Source: Adiantum capillus-veneris (Eukaryota > Streptophyta > Polypodiopsida > Polypodiales > Pteridaceae). From it: a stretch of DNA of 64,000 bases. The notes under the pieces were generated by a model. It was not told the DNA's origin. It did not search any database and worked only from the letters and a program-made list of their open reading frames with translations. This document shows, piece by piece, positions 25,599-36,507 of this stretch. The position numbers and the translations under genes were made by a program. The stretch spans positions 86,101,525-86,165,524 of the forward strand of contig CM043958.1 in the NCBI GenBank assembly GCA_014529385.2, given 5' to 3'. Position 1 is the stretch's first letter. Each line of letters opens with the position of its first letter.

Positions 25599-26375
25599 AT
25601 GACTACTCCTAGCACTCCGGCTTCATGTGCTCGCAAAAGTTTTCTTGCTGTGGCAGCTGCCCCTAGGAAGGACTCCTTCGCCCGCCAAGAAGCCAGAATC
25701 TCGGCTCTTGAGACCCAAATTCAAGAGCTCGTTAGGGAAAATGTAGCCCTCAAGAAACGCCTACACAAGCTCGAGGTCACAAAGGAAGAAGAGAGCCAGG
25801 ATCTCGTTACAAAAGCACGAGAGGTTGAAGCCTCCATTGCGGAGTCTGTCACAAAGGTCCAAAAGGAAGTCCGAGAAGTCACAGAAGGCATCACACAAAA
25901 AATCGGCACCGAGTTAAAGGCCGCCCTCCAAGAACGCCAGCTACGAGAATCCCTCGGTCTTAAAGTAAGGATCGGAGGGCTCCCATCACCATGGTGCACC
26001 ACTGAGGACACTCTCGAAGAAGCAATCATCAAGCTAAATGACATATTGCAGCCCATCACTATTGAGCCTGACACAGTCTCTTGGCTCAACGACACAAACA
26101 GACGCTTGCCACCTGGGCAATGCACACTTACCTTCAAGGACAAAGAAGAGCGGTTGAGGCTTTTACGCCAATCCCGCCTCCTCAAGGGAACGAATTTTTG
26201 GATTGCTGAGGAGTTAACTACAAACCAACTCAAACTCAAAGCAAGCGAGCTCAAGAAAATGCACGAGGCTCGTAAACAAGGAAAGTGGGCAGTCTATCGA
26301 GATGGGCGAGCTCTCATTCAGGATTTTCGAAGTCCTAAGAAGACCCCGTTGCTATCGGCAACAATAACCACTTAG
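25599..26375 (+). CDS. LINE ORF1-like coiled-coil protein
   Basis: A 258-aa frame from ATG 25599. An upstream extension of the same frame is poly-Ser-Leu from the CT tracts and is probably leader. Residues ~25-105 form a coiled coil (ARISALETQIQELVRENVAL...KKRLHKLE). Residues ~115-240 resemble the RRM-plus-C-terminal region of L1 ORF1 proteins: LKVRIGGLPSPW, TLTFKDKEERLRLLRQSRLL, FWIAEELTTNQLKLKASEL and EARKQGKWAVYRDGRALIQ. Such proteins bind element RNA and act as chaperones in LINE particles (family knowledge). No endonuclease or reverse transcriptase follows; instead about 220 bp of 3' sequence ends in (TCTA)n(CT)n. This suggests an ORF1-only or internally deleted LINE. The frame is intact. 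Confidence 0.65.
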   Translation: MTTPSTPASCARKSFLAVAAAPRKDSFARQEARISALETQIQELVRENVALKKRLHKLEVTKEEESQDLVTKAREVEASIAESVTKVQKEVREVTEGITQKIGTELKAALQERQLRESLGLKVRIGGLPSPWCTTEDTLEEAIIKLNDILQPITIEPDTVSWLNDTNRRLPPGQCTLTFKDKEERLRLLRQSRLLKGTNFWIAEELTTNQLKLKASELKKMHEARKQGKWAVYRDGRALIQDFRSPKKTPLLSATITT

Positions 26376-26592
26376 GATTTTTTCCCCTTGTTTTTTTTTT
26401 CATTTTGTCCCCCTCCTTCCCATTTTAGGTTACGCGGCTCATGTGCCCGTTTGTATGACCCCCTTAAAAGCTAGTACTCCCACGTCAAGTCTTTACACCA
26501 ACCAATTGAGTTGTACCAGTCATATGATGGAGCTACCTTTGTCATTTGTGTATTTGGTCCCATAGGTCATATTTGACCTCCGAGGATGATAA

Positions 26593-26691
26593 TCAATCTA
26601 TCTATCTATCTATCTCTCTCTCTCTCTCTCTCCATGTGTGTGTGTACCTCTCTCTTTGCATTTTAACGCAGACATGCCATCCCCTTAAAGA

Positions 26692-26723
<32 letters not shown>
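26593..26723. repeat. (TCTA)n/(CT)n tail and second (CT)n
   Basis: TCTA repeats grade into CT at 26593-26632, with another CT tract at 26697-26723. The first lies where a LINE 3' tail would be. Confidence 0.85.
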
Positions 26724-27008
26724 AAAAAAGAAAACAAAAAGAGCAACCTTGCTCCAAACAACTTTATCTAACAAGATTTTTAGGTACGTTGGATCGTATT
26801 ATCAACACAATATTCAAAATTACATGTTGCTAATGTTCACAATTGAGGAACAAAAATGGGATTTCTTTCTACAATGCACTCGCAGCATGGGCGTTCACAA
26901 TATTCAAGCACCCTCACCCTCAACTTACAGAGCTTCTAATTAGTACTCATATCTTCAATTTTGTGCTGGCAAGTTTGTGGCCAACTTGGAGTCAATTGAT
27001 AGGAAAGC

Positions 27009-27116
27009 AGACCTCGAGATTGATTGCTTCTCTAATGTACAATAGTATACAGGGTCTACTTCAGACCTCAAGATTGATTGCTTCTCTAATGTATAGTAGT
27101 ATGAAGGGTATACTTG
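27009..27116. repeat. 54-bp tandem duplication
   Basis: Units start at agacctcgagattgattgct (27009) and agacctcaagattgattgct (27063), diverged by a few substitutions. Confidence 0.88.
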
Positions 27117-27264
27117 GTTGATGAGTTGGCTTCTTAGTGCAAATGAACTTCTCCAGGCTTGGCAACTAATTTCTTTCCATAGCCGCACCACCGTTATCAC
27201 TCGCAGTAGGTAGTGCACCACCCCCTCCCGTAGCTGCCTCTCGCAGACAACCCACTTGCCATTG

Positions 27265-27359
27265 ATGTCACGATAAAAATGTTCTTTTGCATTACTTGAA
27301 AAAAAATTCATAATGTCACAATGAAAATGTTCTCTTGCATTACTTGAAAAAAAATTCAT
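27265..27359. repeat. 48-bp tandem duplication
   Basis: Two copies of atgtcac..aaaatgttct..tgcattacttg followed by an A run and attcat, at 27265 and 27313, immediately downstream (by minus-strand reading) of the AK6 fragment. Confidence 0.88.
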
Positions 27360-27706
27360 TCAAGGTTGCTTTCAAGCTTTTGACCCCTATTCATGATCTT
27401 ATTATACAATACCACCAGTAGAGCGAGAAAAGACTGAACGGCGTAGAGGTCTACTAAACCATGATAATCTACTAAATTCCCATCACTTTTCGTGCACTCT
27501 TCAATCTCATCGCAAAGCAGGTCTTTGTTAAGGATGTGGTAGAGGATATCATGATCCAAGCCATCATGCATGTGCTTCTTCTTCACTAGCTTGCCCACAT
27601 TGATGTGGCGTAGATGGAAGGCCTCTGGAAGAAGCGATGTTGTGGAGGTCTTGCCCGTGTGTGGCGTCCCCATAACCAACACATTGGGCTTCCGTTTACC
27701 CACCAC
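27356..27706 (-). pseudogene. adenylate kinase 6 (AK6/Fap7-type) fragment, copy B
   Basis: Minus-strand frame of 116 aa beginning MVGKRKPNVLVMGTPHTGKT, a P-loop of the AK6 type (normally GTPGTGKT; one Gly is His here). It continues with RHINVGKLVKKKHMHDGLD, NKDLLCDEIEE and NLVDYHG, the NMP-binding region. AK6 homologues are small nuclear adenylate kinase/ATPases involved in 18S rRNA maturation. After DYHG about a dozen residues of the expected FFPERWFD region are missing, and the frame ends near NRGQKLESNLE, before the C-terminal third. No introns interrupt the matching part, so it may derive from a processed copy. The P-loop change and truncation indicate a pseudogene. Confidence 0.78.
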
Positions 27707-27737
27707 CGTTGTTCATGCATTCTTTTATCTGCCCACC

Positions 27738-27872
27738 ACGATCCCAACCATCATGCAGGTGCTTCTCCTTCACTAGCTCGCCCACATTGATGTGGCGCAA
27801 ATGGGCGGCTTCTACAAGCAGCAATGCCATGGAGGTCTTGCCCATGCCTGGCATCCTCGTAACCAACATGTT
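27738..27872 (-). pseudogene. adenylate kinase 6 fragment, copy A
   Basis: A second partial copy just upstream of copy B on the minus strand. It reads NMLVTRMPGMGKTSMALLLV then HLRHINVGELVKEKHLHDGW and stops after WDR, so only the P-loop and first helix region remain. A CT tract (27880-27900) abuts its start. Sequence differences from copy B show it is not a very recent duplicate. Confidence 0.72.
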
Positions 27873-28060
27873 GGACCTCTCTCTCTCTCTCTCTCTCTCT
27901 TGCACGTACATTGTTTAATTTGGAGTAGATATCTCTTCATGGCACTCCCTCCGGAGTACCTACCTCCTCTACCGCACGTAGTCGTGCATTGCTAGAGGGA
28001 GCAAGTCATTCTTGTGATGGATTGCCATTGACCTTTTATACAAAGGAACCAACACGTTGG

Positions 28061-28062
<2 letters not shown>

Positions 28063-28102
<40 letters not shown>
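28063..28102. repeat. (CT)n microsatellite
   Basis: Perfect CT tract of about 40 bp. Confidence 0.95.
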
Positions 28103-28103
<1 letters not shown>

Positions 28104-28329
28104 GTGCAGCCGTTTTTTGACCTAGTAGACAACAGTTCACTCTTTTGATCATAACTTCTTCATCCGAACTCCGATTTGGGTGATCTATAGCCTCAATCGA
28201 AGAGCACCACACCCTCTGTGCATTGATGTAACGACAAAAAATTTAGAGTTATGGAAGGTATTTTTGTAACAGCATTTCTGAAGTGAACAGGTTCAAGAAA
28301 GTTGACTCTTATCTCTTATTTTACATGCA

Positions 28330-28656
28330 ATGTCTTCCGGCACTCGCAAGGGTTCTTCTTCTTCAACAAGGTCCACAACCATTGTGGAAAAGGATCCAAA
28401 ATCTCCTAAGTGTGAAGATAGCAACACAAGCACTCAACCAACGACATCGAAAACGATGATCATGGCATACTTGGTATCATTACAAGAGACCATAAACAAA
28501 CAAGGCGAAGACTTACGCGCACTTGCAATGGAGAATGGCACGCTAAGGGTACTTGTGGTTGAGAATGAGAATCTCAAGAGGATACTTGAGATGCAATGCA
28601 ACTTGAAGAGGAAGTCAAAGAATGTAAACGCTCTCTTGTGGACTCGAATGCTTTGA
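28330..28656 (+). CDS. hypothetical coiled-coil ORF, possibly gag-like
   Basis: 108-codon frame from ATG with a Ser/Thr-rich N-terminus (MSSGTRKGSSSSTRST) and a predicted coiled coil around ISLQETINKQGEDL-type heptads through NENLKRILEMQ. A second frame from 28596 continues with acidic/basic heptads (EEEVKECKRSLVDSNALKER), suggesting a frameshifted longer gene. No recognised family; a retroelement gag N-terminus is one possibility. Confidence 0.25.
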   Translation: MSSGTRKGSSSSTRSTTIVEKDPKSPKCEDSNTSTQPTTSKTMIMAYLVSLQETINKQGEDLRALAMENGTLRVLVVENENLKRILEMQCNLKRKSKNVNALLWTRML

Positions 28657-29616
28657 AGGAGCGCATGAGCAAAGTAGAGCATGACCATGTATTGAAAGAG
28701 GATGTATGCGACATGAAAGATGTATGCACTATTAAGCAACAAAATATGCATCGCAAACCCGGGGGATTCACTCTATATACAAAATGGGATGCCACCTATG
28801 AGCGGACAACTTTAATAAAACCCCTATATACGACTCATATTAGGGAATACGACCCCCCTTTCTATGCTTATACGACAATCAATGTAGAAAACTATCATAA
28901 CCCTATCTTACATATAAAATTTAGGTCTCACATGATCTAATAAAGTAAAGCTAGTCAAAGAGCATGTAGCATAGTGATTGGCAATGTACTAAAGAACCAC
29001 TTCTGTTTATAACTAGATGTACCATCAATGTGTCTTAGTTTGACTTTCGAACTATGTGCCTGTTCACCCTGCACTCTAGCTACTCGTTCAATGTTGACCC
29101 ATCTAAATTACTCAGAAAACATGGTTATAAAGTTGTGTTAGGTTCTTTGTGTAAATTTGCATCTATATAAACTCTTTATAGCTTTCATCCCTCAACAATG
29201 AGCTATAATCACAAAACAAGCAGTTGATAGAAAGCAGTGTTAGTTCTTACATGTATCTTTGTAGCTATTGACTCACAAATTCAAGGGCATACTCTTTTGA
29301 GAAACCATGATTTTGAAACACAAAAACTTCCTCTCATTTTTCTCTTTTATCACTTCTCCCCCCCATAAAGATGATACCCCCTCCCTTATTTTTAAGCTTG
29401 GGAGATAAATTATTGGGGGCCTGCCCCTAACCGTTATACGCTTATGTAACTTGTAAAAAACTCCCCTCCCCTACATTTATGTGGTGCGGTAAGTTTTCCA
29501 TGGTGAATCCCCTGGGGTCGCAAGGCATATGAGGGAAAGAATAAGAAAAACATGGAGATCTTTCACAAAGAAAATGTGCCCAAGGAGGAGGCAAATAAGG
29601 ATGTGCAACCTATGAG

Positions 29617-30180
29617 GCCGAGTTACAATTGGAAATATGTTTTCGGAATTGCAATGGATACCCATTGAATGCAGAGGTTGACATTGATGAAGTAACAAGC
29701 AAAGCCGATGTTGTACTTCTTGTTGAAACTTGGGAGCATGATACACAAAGGATTTACGGCTTCGAGGATTACAATGTACATTCATTGATGTGGTCAAAGA
29801 ATCTTAAGTAACGAAGAAGGCAAGTAGGGGTAGCATGTATGGTTAAGAAAGGATTGGAGGATTTTGTATTAATTGTGAAAGATAACAAGTACAAACATTA
29901 AGTATGGCTGAAAATTATGACACAAAAAAGAGTACCCATTTTTGTAGCCGGTTGTTGCATTCCTCATCACGATTCCGCTTTTATGCTTGCATGGATAGAG
30001 ATCAACCATTTTTTGATTTAGAAGAGGACATTGCTTATTTCAAAGGCAAAGGTGGCTTCTTTGAAATGTTCAACAGTGATTCAAGCAAACACAATTATAT
30101 ATGTAAGAAAAAGAGGGAAGGGGGAGGGGGTGATTGTTGCACTAATACCTTCTTACAAATCTGTCATGACCAATGAAAGG
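29617..30180 (+). pseudogene. endonuclease (EEP) fragment of a non-LTR element
   Basis: The frame from 29629 reads CFRNCNGYPLN, then ADVVLLVETWEHD, GFEDYNVHSLMWSK and, after a stop, RRQVGVACMVKKGLEDFV. A further frame gives PIFVAGCCIPHHDSAF and DQPFFDLEEDIAYFKGKGGF. This matches the N-terminal half of an endonuclease/exonuclease/phosphatase domain of LINE-type elements: RNCNG for the first Asn motif, ETW for the catalytic Glu, and a degraded YIPH motif. Stops and frameshifts make it a pseudogene, and no reverse transcriptase follows. Confidence 0.65.
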
Positions 30181-32046
30181 GAGATTAGTATTTGTTCAAC
30201 ATAGCTTGACTAAATTACACCACAACACATCACAAGAAAAGCCACCCCAATCACTGTCTTAAAGCCAGGGGAGTCCTCTCCACCCTGTCACCCTCTTACA
30301 GTATGTGGGATTTATCGCTAAATTGATGACAACACCCAGAGACAAGCTATCAAGAACTTAAAAAAAACACCAAGACACTTACACATCATTGTTGTCCATT
30401 ACTTCATGTTGGAAGAGAGACAAAGTATCGAAGCTTACTCCAAATCCACCCTCCTTGATTCAGCAAATGTTGGGCTTACACTAGTAGGAGAGATGATAGA
30501 TTTCCTACTCTCAATTGAATGATCACTCTCTCTTACAATGGCATAGAGTTCCCTAATCACCCCTAATACAACACATGCATATGCTTAAGACAATGAGCTT
30601 CCACTCAAGAGCTCCTTCTAGAGAGGTTGAGCTTGGATTCTCAAGCTATAGCATAGTGCTCTTGCTTATGGCTCTCTCCATTTGTGCTAGCTACACCCTC
30701 CTTTTATAGCAATTTTTAAGGCTAGGGTTACTCCTCTAACCATGGTTGGGTTAGATTTTCAGCACTTATCTAATTTCTTTTGCTTGGAATTATCAAGAAG
30801 TTGGTGTGGATAGATGAAGAAGAGAGAGAGGAGAGAAGTGGAGGTGATAGGACTTTTCATAGTAGGTTGGCGTTAGTAAATTAGTAGAGTTAGTATTTTT
30901 ATTGATTTACAAATGGAATTGGATATTTACAATGGGAGCGGAGTTTGATCATTAACAACCAAGTAAGGTTTTTAGTCATTCCACTATCTGTGAGAGAGAA
31001 ACACAACCAAGAGACCCTAAAAGTTCCCAATCTTCTATGTCAACATGGAGGTAAGAGCATTGCTCCAAAACAACAAAGTGACTCGTACTTCCCTGGCCTA
31101 TACTCACATGGATGTAAGAGCATTGGCTTAAAAGCAATAGAATGAATCCTAGAATCCATCCACTCTCTACATCCACTAAGAAGTAAGAACATTGGCCCTA
31201 AGTGAACCCTAGGACTACCCTAAATTTAGTATTGAGTCTACTTGAAGGAAAGAGTGTCATCTCACGACAACCAAGGCTTTATGTCAACACTTATGTTCAC
31301 ATGGTGATAAGAACAATTGGTTATAACAACCAAGGGACCCTATGTGTACATTGTGCTATGAAGTAAAGACTACTTAGAAGTGAGAGCATATGCTCAAATA
31401 ACCAAATAAATTCACATTATGAATGTTTGATTATCTTTTTTTAAAAGTCCTGTCACTTAAATGTTAAATCTATGCATTAACTCTATATCTAAGCACTATG
31501 TAATAGGCCATACACTTTGTTTAGAAACATCTAAACACTACATGAAAAATAGAGATAGACGATGGTTTTCACCACAATCTATCATTGTTTATGTATCTAA
31601 AAAATAGAAAGAGCTCAAGCTCTTTTTTATTTTTATTTTTGATGTGTAGCCTACAACTAAACACCAAATTACTACTCTTGATACCTTCACATTGCTTGAG
31701 GGTAGCCTTGCAGTTTGTGTGCAAGGGAGTTGTACTCCCGAGGTGATAAGCTACCACATTCTATAGTATGCTAGTATTGATCAATTTCAAACCAATCCAT
31801 TTATGTAGTGATCGACACACTATCGATCAATAATTGTATCAGTCGAAACGTAAGCACATATGTAATGGTTTTGAAAAGGGTGAAGTGTCTTCGAATAATA
31901 GGACCAAATAATAGAACCAAACGTATGAAACATCCATTATTTACGTAACAACAAAAGCATAAGAAAATAATTCTTAAGAGGCATATGAGAACTTGAACAA
32001 GTACTACTACATAAAGGTTCACCCAATTAACGATCACATAAATAAA
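30181..32046. other. no recognisable gene
   Basis: Between about 30980 and 31340 a loose motif (acatgg..gtaagagcattg) recurs about four times at 70-110 bp spacing, a degenerate repeat. Otherwise no motif is visible. Confidence 0.4.
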
Positions 32047-32766
32047 GGTACATATTGGATCTTTTTAACTTCTATTAATTAATTAGCGTGCAAGATTTTG
32101 CGCGAATCTTCAAAAGGACGTGCGTCTACATTCACACGTCGCATGAAGCCTTTTGCTTGCTTCGCCACCAACGTAGAGTAGAGGTCTGCGTCGTTGCAAT
32201 CAGCTCTTCACCCTCCTTAGGCCAGACGTACGCCGCTGAGGTCGCCACCTTGCTCCATCGCAGGTCTGCGTCGGTGCAATCAGCTCGCCACCCTCCTTAG
32301 GCTAGATGACCCTGCTCAAACCCGCACAACAATGCACCTGAGAGATGGGCCGACCAGCTCTTGCCATGTAGACCCGGAGGACTCTGATCATCGTCCATCG
32401 CATCACGCAGTAGAGCGATGCTGCATGCTCTTACATCGTGCGCTTTGCACACCTCCATCGCCAACGTCTCAAACTAGCAAACTGAAAATGCGAAAGAGAC
32501 CATACACACACATTCCTGCCATGCCCTACATCTCTACACGTGCTCCAACTCCACACTGTCTCCTGTCCGCCCTGCCACCTGTAGTCCTAAGCGAATCCAA
32601 CTACTCCTGTCCTCCTCAAGCACAAAAAATCGCCTCTCTCCACACGTCATCTCTCTCTCTCTCTCTCCCCACACGTGCCATCCTCTCTGTTTTCTTCCTC
32701 TAAGCCATACCAGCATCTCCACAAATTCCAATGAAAAGAAATAGAAAAATGATTAGGGACACATAT
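32047..32766 (+). repeat. left arm of ~0.72-kb inverted repeat
   Basis: Starts ggtacatattgg, passes ttaattaattagcgtgcaag and ends gattagggacacata. It is the reverse complement of 33934-34676 with high identity. Both arms contain the same large frame (starting MHLRDGPTSS in this arm, MRLRDRPTSS in the other), which reflects DNA identity rather than a known protein. Confidence 0.9.
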
Positions 32767-33373
32767 GGCATAAATCAACTTGCTCATTTTCAAACCTCTC
32801 CTAATCAAGTACATGTTAAACATATGCATAAATAACAGGTTAATTGATAACATCATTTGAAACTTGCATAATGTGTACTTCCACAAAAACTCTATTTCAA
32901 CTAATCAAATATAATCAAATATGTGGCTATAATCTTTTTTCCATTTGTCTTAAAAGGATAAAAGGAATCAAAGGAGATCCTTTGGGAAAAATGAGAAAGC
33001 AAAAGGACATATTTGAGTTTGCTTGGAGAGAGAATGTTTTGAACTTAAACAGATGTAGCTACGATTTTGAACAAAAAGACAAATGGGGGTAGAGGTGGCT
33101 AAATCTGATCGGATGCGATTTCTCAATCAAAAAAGAAAGAGGTATGTGGAGAGAGCAAGTGGTGGAGACTCACGAGAGAGATTTTTTTCTCATCCACTTT
33201 GCTTGGCAGCGCAACAAATACCATTGAAGCAGCTCAGAACACATTGAAATCTAGGTCGGTGCGCACAGAAGTGGGGAGGGCATAAGCTACTAACAAGGAC
33301 CGAGGTGAGATGGGGCGAAGCCAGTGAAGAAGTGGGTTAGGAGCATAAACTGGTAGGGTAGTAGGAGAAGTGT

Positions 33374-33408
<35 letters not shown>

Positions 33409-33933
33409 TTCGTAAAGAGGTCAAGGAGAGCCGCGTAAGCTGCAGATTGAATCAAGATCTCAAGGGGGCAAGGCAGATTGAATCAAGATCTCAAGTGTGC
33501 TCTCTCTCTCTCTCTCTCTCTCTCAGTTTCGTAAAGAGGTCAAGAGAGCCGCGTAAGTTGCAGATTGAATCAAAGCTGGAGCAAGGTAAGCTGGGTTACT
33601 TTTTGCGCATACCCAACTGCCTCGGCAAATGGTGGAGATTACGTGCAGGAGCAGAACGAGCAAGAGAGAAGCCAAGCTCCAATCGACTCAAGGGGTGGTG
33701 TACTAGCATTGAGCGCATCTCTTGCAGTTGTGCGTGCACCTAGCAAGGCAGCTCTGCTCCTCTCTTGTTGCAGGTTTGCAACTCAGTGGTTGCGGGAATC
33801 ATCACAGAGGGGAAGCGCCGAGGCGACGAATACAATAGAGCGCGTGCATTGGCTACAACTAAGAGCGTAAAAAGTTAAGCAACTGAAAGAATCTTTACAA
33901 CAAATTAATTAATGAATGCAAGATAGACCCAAG
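32767..33933. other. spacer of large inverted repeat
   Basis: Contains a locally duplicated block: CT tract plus agtttcgtaaagaggtcaag at about 33376-33425 and again at 33500-33545, each followed by cgcgtaag.tgcagattgaat. No recognised gene. Confidence 0.6.
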
Positions 33934-34030
33934 TATGTGTCCCTAATCTTTTTTCTATTTCTTTTCATTGGAATCTGTGGAGATGCTGGTATGGCTTAGA
34001 GGAAGAAATCAGAGAGGATGGCACGTGGGG

Positions 34031-34062
<32 letters not shown>

Positions 34063-34676
34063 GTGTGTGAGGATGACGTGTGGAGAGAGGCGATTTTTTG
34101 TGCGTGAGGAGGACTGGAGCAGTTGGCTTCGCTCAGCACTACAGGTGGCAGGGTGGACAGGAGACAGTGTGGAGTTGGAGCACGTGCAGAGATGTAGGGC
34201 ATGGCAGGAATGTGTGTGTATGGTCTCTTTTCCATTTTCAGTTTGCTAGTTTGAGACGTTGGTGACGGAGGTGTGTAGAGCGCACGATGTAAGAGCATGC
34301 AGTATCGCTCTACTGCGTGATGCGATGGACGATGATCAGAGTCCTCCGGGTCTACATGGCAAGAGCTGGTCGGCCTGTCTCTCAAGCGCATTGCTGTGCA
34401 AGTTTGAGCAGGGTCGTCTGACCTAAGAAGGGTGGCGAGCTGATTGCATCGGAACAGATTTGCAATGGAGCAGGGTGGCGACCTCAGCGGCGTACGTCTG
34501 GCCTAAGGAGGGTGATGAGCTGATTGCAGCGACGTAAACCTGCACCCTACGTTGGTGACGAAGGGAGCAGAAGGCTTCATGCGACGTGTGAATGTAGGCG
34601 CACGTCTTTTTGAAGATTCACGCGAAATCTTGCACGCTAATTAATTAATAGAAGCTCAAAAGACCCAGTATGTCCC
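33934..34676 (-). repeat. right arm of ~0.72-kb inverted repeat
   Basis: Pairs with 32047-32766. Its inner boundary (attaattaatgaatgcaaga then agacccaagtatgtgtccc) resembles its own outer boundary (ttaattaatagaagctc.. agacccagtatgtccc), so the unit may once have been flanked by direct repeats. It has a small extra duplication of gatgacgtgtg near 34058-34083. Confidence 0.9.
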
Positions 34677-34982
34677 ACTATTGAAGAAAAGGCAACTTTT
34701 TTCCAATATTTGTTTCTATAAAAGACTTGTTTTTCCTCTCATAAAAAAACACCATTTTGTTAAGGTGTATATCAAATTTTATAGGTATTTTATCCATGAC
34801 TCGCTGCCAAAAGCCAAAAATGCATTAAAATATTAAAACATATAGTCTTCCGCTTGTCTAAACAATGGGTGCCCATAATATAATTAAATACATTATACGC
34901 ATTAAGCAAAATTTCTTGATGCAAAGTTTTCCTCAACTACGGATATACCATGCATGTTTGGAGGAACCATCACTAGAAGGCA

Positions 34983-35162
34983 AAAAAAAAAAAAAAAAAA
35001 AAGGCTTGCCAAAAGATAAAGTAGATTTGGACAAAAAAATGTCACTATGGACAAATTGTAATTTTTTGTAACCCACAGGACACCATCCTTAGGAAACTTA
35101 GGATGCTACATTTTGCCCAAATTATAGTCTTCATATATATATTTCAATGGTCCCTTTTTTTT

Positions 35163-35193
<31 letters not shown>

Positions 35194-35198
35194 GGGGG
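34983..35198. repeat. homopolymer tracts (A20; T18-G26)
   Basis: Poly-A at about 34983-35002, poly-T at 35155-35172, then poly-G at 35173-35198. They interrupt a Copia remnant. Confidence 0.93.
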
Positions 35199-35345
35199 TT
35201 GGGGGGGTTTGGGGTTGTGTTTTAATGAAGAAACGATATCACACTTATACAAGTGTAGCAAACTAGCAATACTCAAATGACCAAAATGTGGGTGCTAGAG
35301 TTTTGCATCAGAATGTGCCTTGGAATAAAAAGTTGCACATGTAGA
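35060..35345 (-). pseudogene. Copia integrase N-terminal fragment
   Basis: Nucleotide-level match to the intact Copia element: ttaggaaacttaggatgctacattttgcccaa corresponds to 51908-51940, and caaatgaccaaaatgtgggtgc corresponds to about 52034-52056. The two parts are separated by the T-G homopolymer insertion. It lies in the opposite orientation to the LTR that follows at 35415. Confidence 0.65.
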
Positions 35346-35414
35346 ATCTTCCACACATTTCTTGTAAGCATTGAGATTATATATATCATAAAACAAAGTT
35401 TCAGATGTCACATC

Positions 35415-35642
35415 TGTTACCATGTACATGTGGTAGTGATGTGTGTGAACACACTTAGGACCACCGGGGCATTTTTTCCCTCACTAGGAGGGTTTTACCC
35501 CCGTGCAATGTATATATGCCCATCACTCTAGGGTTAACTAATCTTTCCATTGCTCACTAAGTAATACACTCTCTACTGTGTGCCTTGAGATTTCTTTATC
35601 TTCTCTAAGCAGTGTGTGTTTCCCTACAATCCTAATCCAACA
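35415..35642 (+). mobile_element. Copia LTR, older copy of the 49-54 kb family
   Basis: 228 bp from tgttaccatgtacatg to cctaatccaaca. Aligned to the reverse complement of 53940-54166 it matches along its full length with scattered substitutions. It is followed by the primer site ttggtatcaaagtagg (35645-35660) and about 110 bp of the same leader before the homology breaks near 35766. Confidence 0.88.
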
Positions 35643-35776
35643 ATTGGTATCAAAGTAGGTTGCGTCCTTCCGGGCTTAGTCGCTAGTAGCTCTAGCACAC
35701 GCCACTTTCTCCAATTTCTGTGAGCTTTGGTGAGCGTCACCGTCGTGAATTGTTGTTATCAACTAGTGATTAGGTT

Positions 35777-36220
35777 ATGTTAAGGTTCGAAAATGCAAGG
35801 TTAAAGAAGATGAAGGGCAAGGAACAACTGTTTCCTAAGCTCAGCATGCGTTACTATGGGCCTTTTCAAGTGCTTGACAAGATCAACGATGTGGCTTACA
35901 GGCTGAAATTGCCTGACGCGTGGAAGATTCATAATGCGTTTCACGTGAGTCTTCTAAGACCCTTCGTGGGTGATGTGCCAGATGAGGATCAGCCAGAAGT
36001 TGAGGAACTTGATGAGATCCTGGTACTTGAGCAAGTTTTGGCACATAAGGACAGAAAAGTTAAACGACAAGCTGCAAGACGCTACTTGGTGAAGTTCAAG
36101 AACTATCCGCTTGTGGATGCAAAGTGGATGTAAGAGCATGAATTGTCAGAGTCACCAAATGTATTGCAGCTTTACCTTGAAACTTGTGGGTTACAACCTA
36201 CTTATGCCCCAACCCAACGT
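35777..36220 (+). pseudogene. Ty3/gypsy integrase C-terminus and chromodomain
   Basis: The frame reads [40 protein letters not shown] and RPF, the GPY/F module of chromovirus integrases. It continues with a chromodomain-like [18 protein letters not shown]. Chromodomains steer integration to heterochromatin in this family. A stop replaces the Glu expected after W in the usual TWE motif. Upstream it joins directly to Copia leader DNA, so the locus is chimeric. Confidence 0.85.
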
Positions 36221-36449
36221 GTGCAAAGGAGGGGTAATGATAGGGCTAGCGCATCAAATGTACATATGAATTTAGTGTAATAGATGGAAATGACAAAAGT
36301 ATGAAGTTCTCATTAAGTCATTTGTATCTATGTGTTACGACCTTTCTTGCGGATACATGCGATGATAAAAGAGTGCTAACAACACAAGATCATCAGTGGC
36401 GTGTATTTATGGTATGCAATTGAGGACGTTTGCGATTTCAAGAGGGAGG

Positions 36450-36507
36450 TATGTCACGAGGACGTGGCAACTGTTAACTATGTCACGAGGACGTGGAAAC
36501 TGCTAAC
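36450..36507 (+). repeat. 29-bp tandem duplication, possible LTR start
   Basis: tatgtcacgaggacgtgg occurs at 36450 and 36479. The first is preceded by the purine run agagggaggt, which resembles a polypurine tract at a Ty3/gypsy 3' LTR boundary. Confidence 0.6.

Noticed and set aside
32332-32703. 123-aa frame repeated as a 131-aa frame on the other strand at 33996-34391
   Set aside because: The match follows from the DNA inverted repeat. The frame runs into a CT tract and resembles no protein; conservation is no better than the DNA.
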